From Bacillota bacterium (GTDB lineage: Bacteria > Bacillota > Clostridia > Christensenellales > SZUA-584): DNA of 39,995 nucleotides. Of the stretch, positions 39,885 to 39,995 are shown one piece after another. Numbering within the stretch: the first letter of the stretch is position 1; each line of letters starts with the position of its first letter. The stretch is from NCBI GenBank assembly GCA_023428025.1, contig JAEYZN010000035.1:1-39995 (forward strand), given 5' to 3'. The position numbers and the translations under genes are program-made. The notes under the pieces were generated by a model. The model did not search any database. It was not told the origin of the DNA and worked only from the letters and a program-made list of their open reading frames with translations.

Positions 39885-39913
39885 GCAAAATAAAAGGGCT
39901 GCCTTAAGCCCTT
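39885..39913 (-). terminator. Terminator of the gene upstream of the small TM gene
   Basis: AAGGGCT (39894-39900) and AGCCCTT (39907-39913) with a six-base loop are followed on the minus strand by TTTATTTTGC. It ends a minus-strand gene outside the window and isolates the small TM gene, whose promoter would then have to be within the hairpin region or depend on readthrough. The remaining bases to 39995 hold nothing identifiable. Confidence 0.75.
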
Positions 39914-39995
39914 AAATTCTTTATATAAAAAGCTGCGCTTTAATTTCCGTAATGAATGAAATGGGGTGCGGGGACAGCGTGCCCGGAGTGGCCCG

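Overview
The window is a GC-rich stretch of a bacterial chromosome. It most likely comes from a motile, anaerobic, Gram-positive member of the Clostridia (Bacillota). Pointers to this are LytR-CpsA-Psr wall-ligation paralogues, several lipoproteins with Gram-positive-style lipoboxes, a CheX-type rather than CheZ-type chemotaxis phosphatase, YuxH-type EAL-HDOD proteins, strong AGGAGG ribosome binding sites, and sigma-28 (flagellar) promoter look-alikes. This is inferred from gene content; no rRNA or tRNA is present to place it.

Left end (1-4.4 kb, minus strand): a tightly packed operon of an LLH-type holin-like protein, a 225-residue heptad-repeat protein, and a very long protein that runs off the window. 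The 225-residue protein is a free-standing copy of the N-terminal module of the long one. Right end (36.5-39.9 kb, minus strand): a small one-TM coiled-coil protein, a 596-residue protein with a coiled-coil front and a DUF4329-like C-terminus, and a translationally coupled lipoprotein that could be its immunity partner. Beyond a terminator lies an orphan fragment duplicating part of the 596-residue gene. Both ends look phage-derived or toxin-delivery-like, but no terminase, portal, capsid or integrase is visible.

Centre-left (4.5-17.5 kb): UPF0303 protein; an iron-type alcohol dehydrogenase divergent from its MerR regulator with a 19-bp-spacer MerR-type promoter between them; alpha/beta hydrolase; nitroreductase; membrane diguanylate cyclase; an SDR plus ketose 3-epimerase-VOC fusion operon; DUF975 membrane protein; AraC-MFS operon; and a Sel1-repeat protein. 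Centre (17.9-28.9 kb): a polar amino acid ABC transporter (binding protein, permease, ATPase) with a hairpin between the first two genes; Mbeg1-like hydrolase; lipoprotein; tandem LCP paralogues; extracellular metallo-beta-lactamase-fold lipoprotein with a lamin-tail-like end; AEC-family permease; DUF362-ferredoxin protein; lipoprotein.

Centre-right (29-36.5 kb): motility and signalling genes: a CheY-CheX fusion overlapping a second CheX, a cupin, a six-fold ITxxQ-type repeat protein, a TM1586-type nitroreductase, two tandem EAL-HDOD proteins and a bactofilin. The diguanylate cyclase, the CheY-CheX operon and the EAL-HDOD operon all have sigma-28-like sites with an 11-bp spacer, suggesting one flagellar regulon scattered through the window. 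The signals most worth following are the two terminal cargo/holin-like modules, that putative regulon, and a nearly identical promoter element shared by an LCP gene and a nearby lipoprotein gene.
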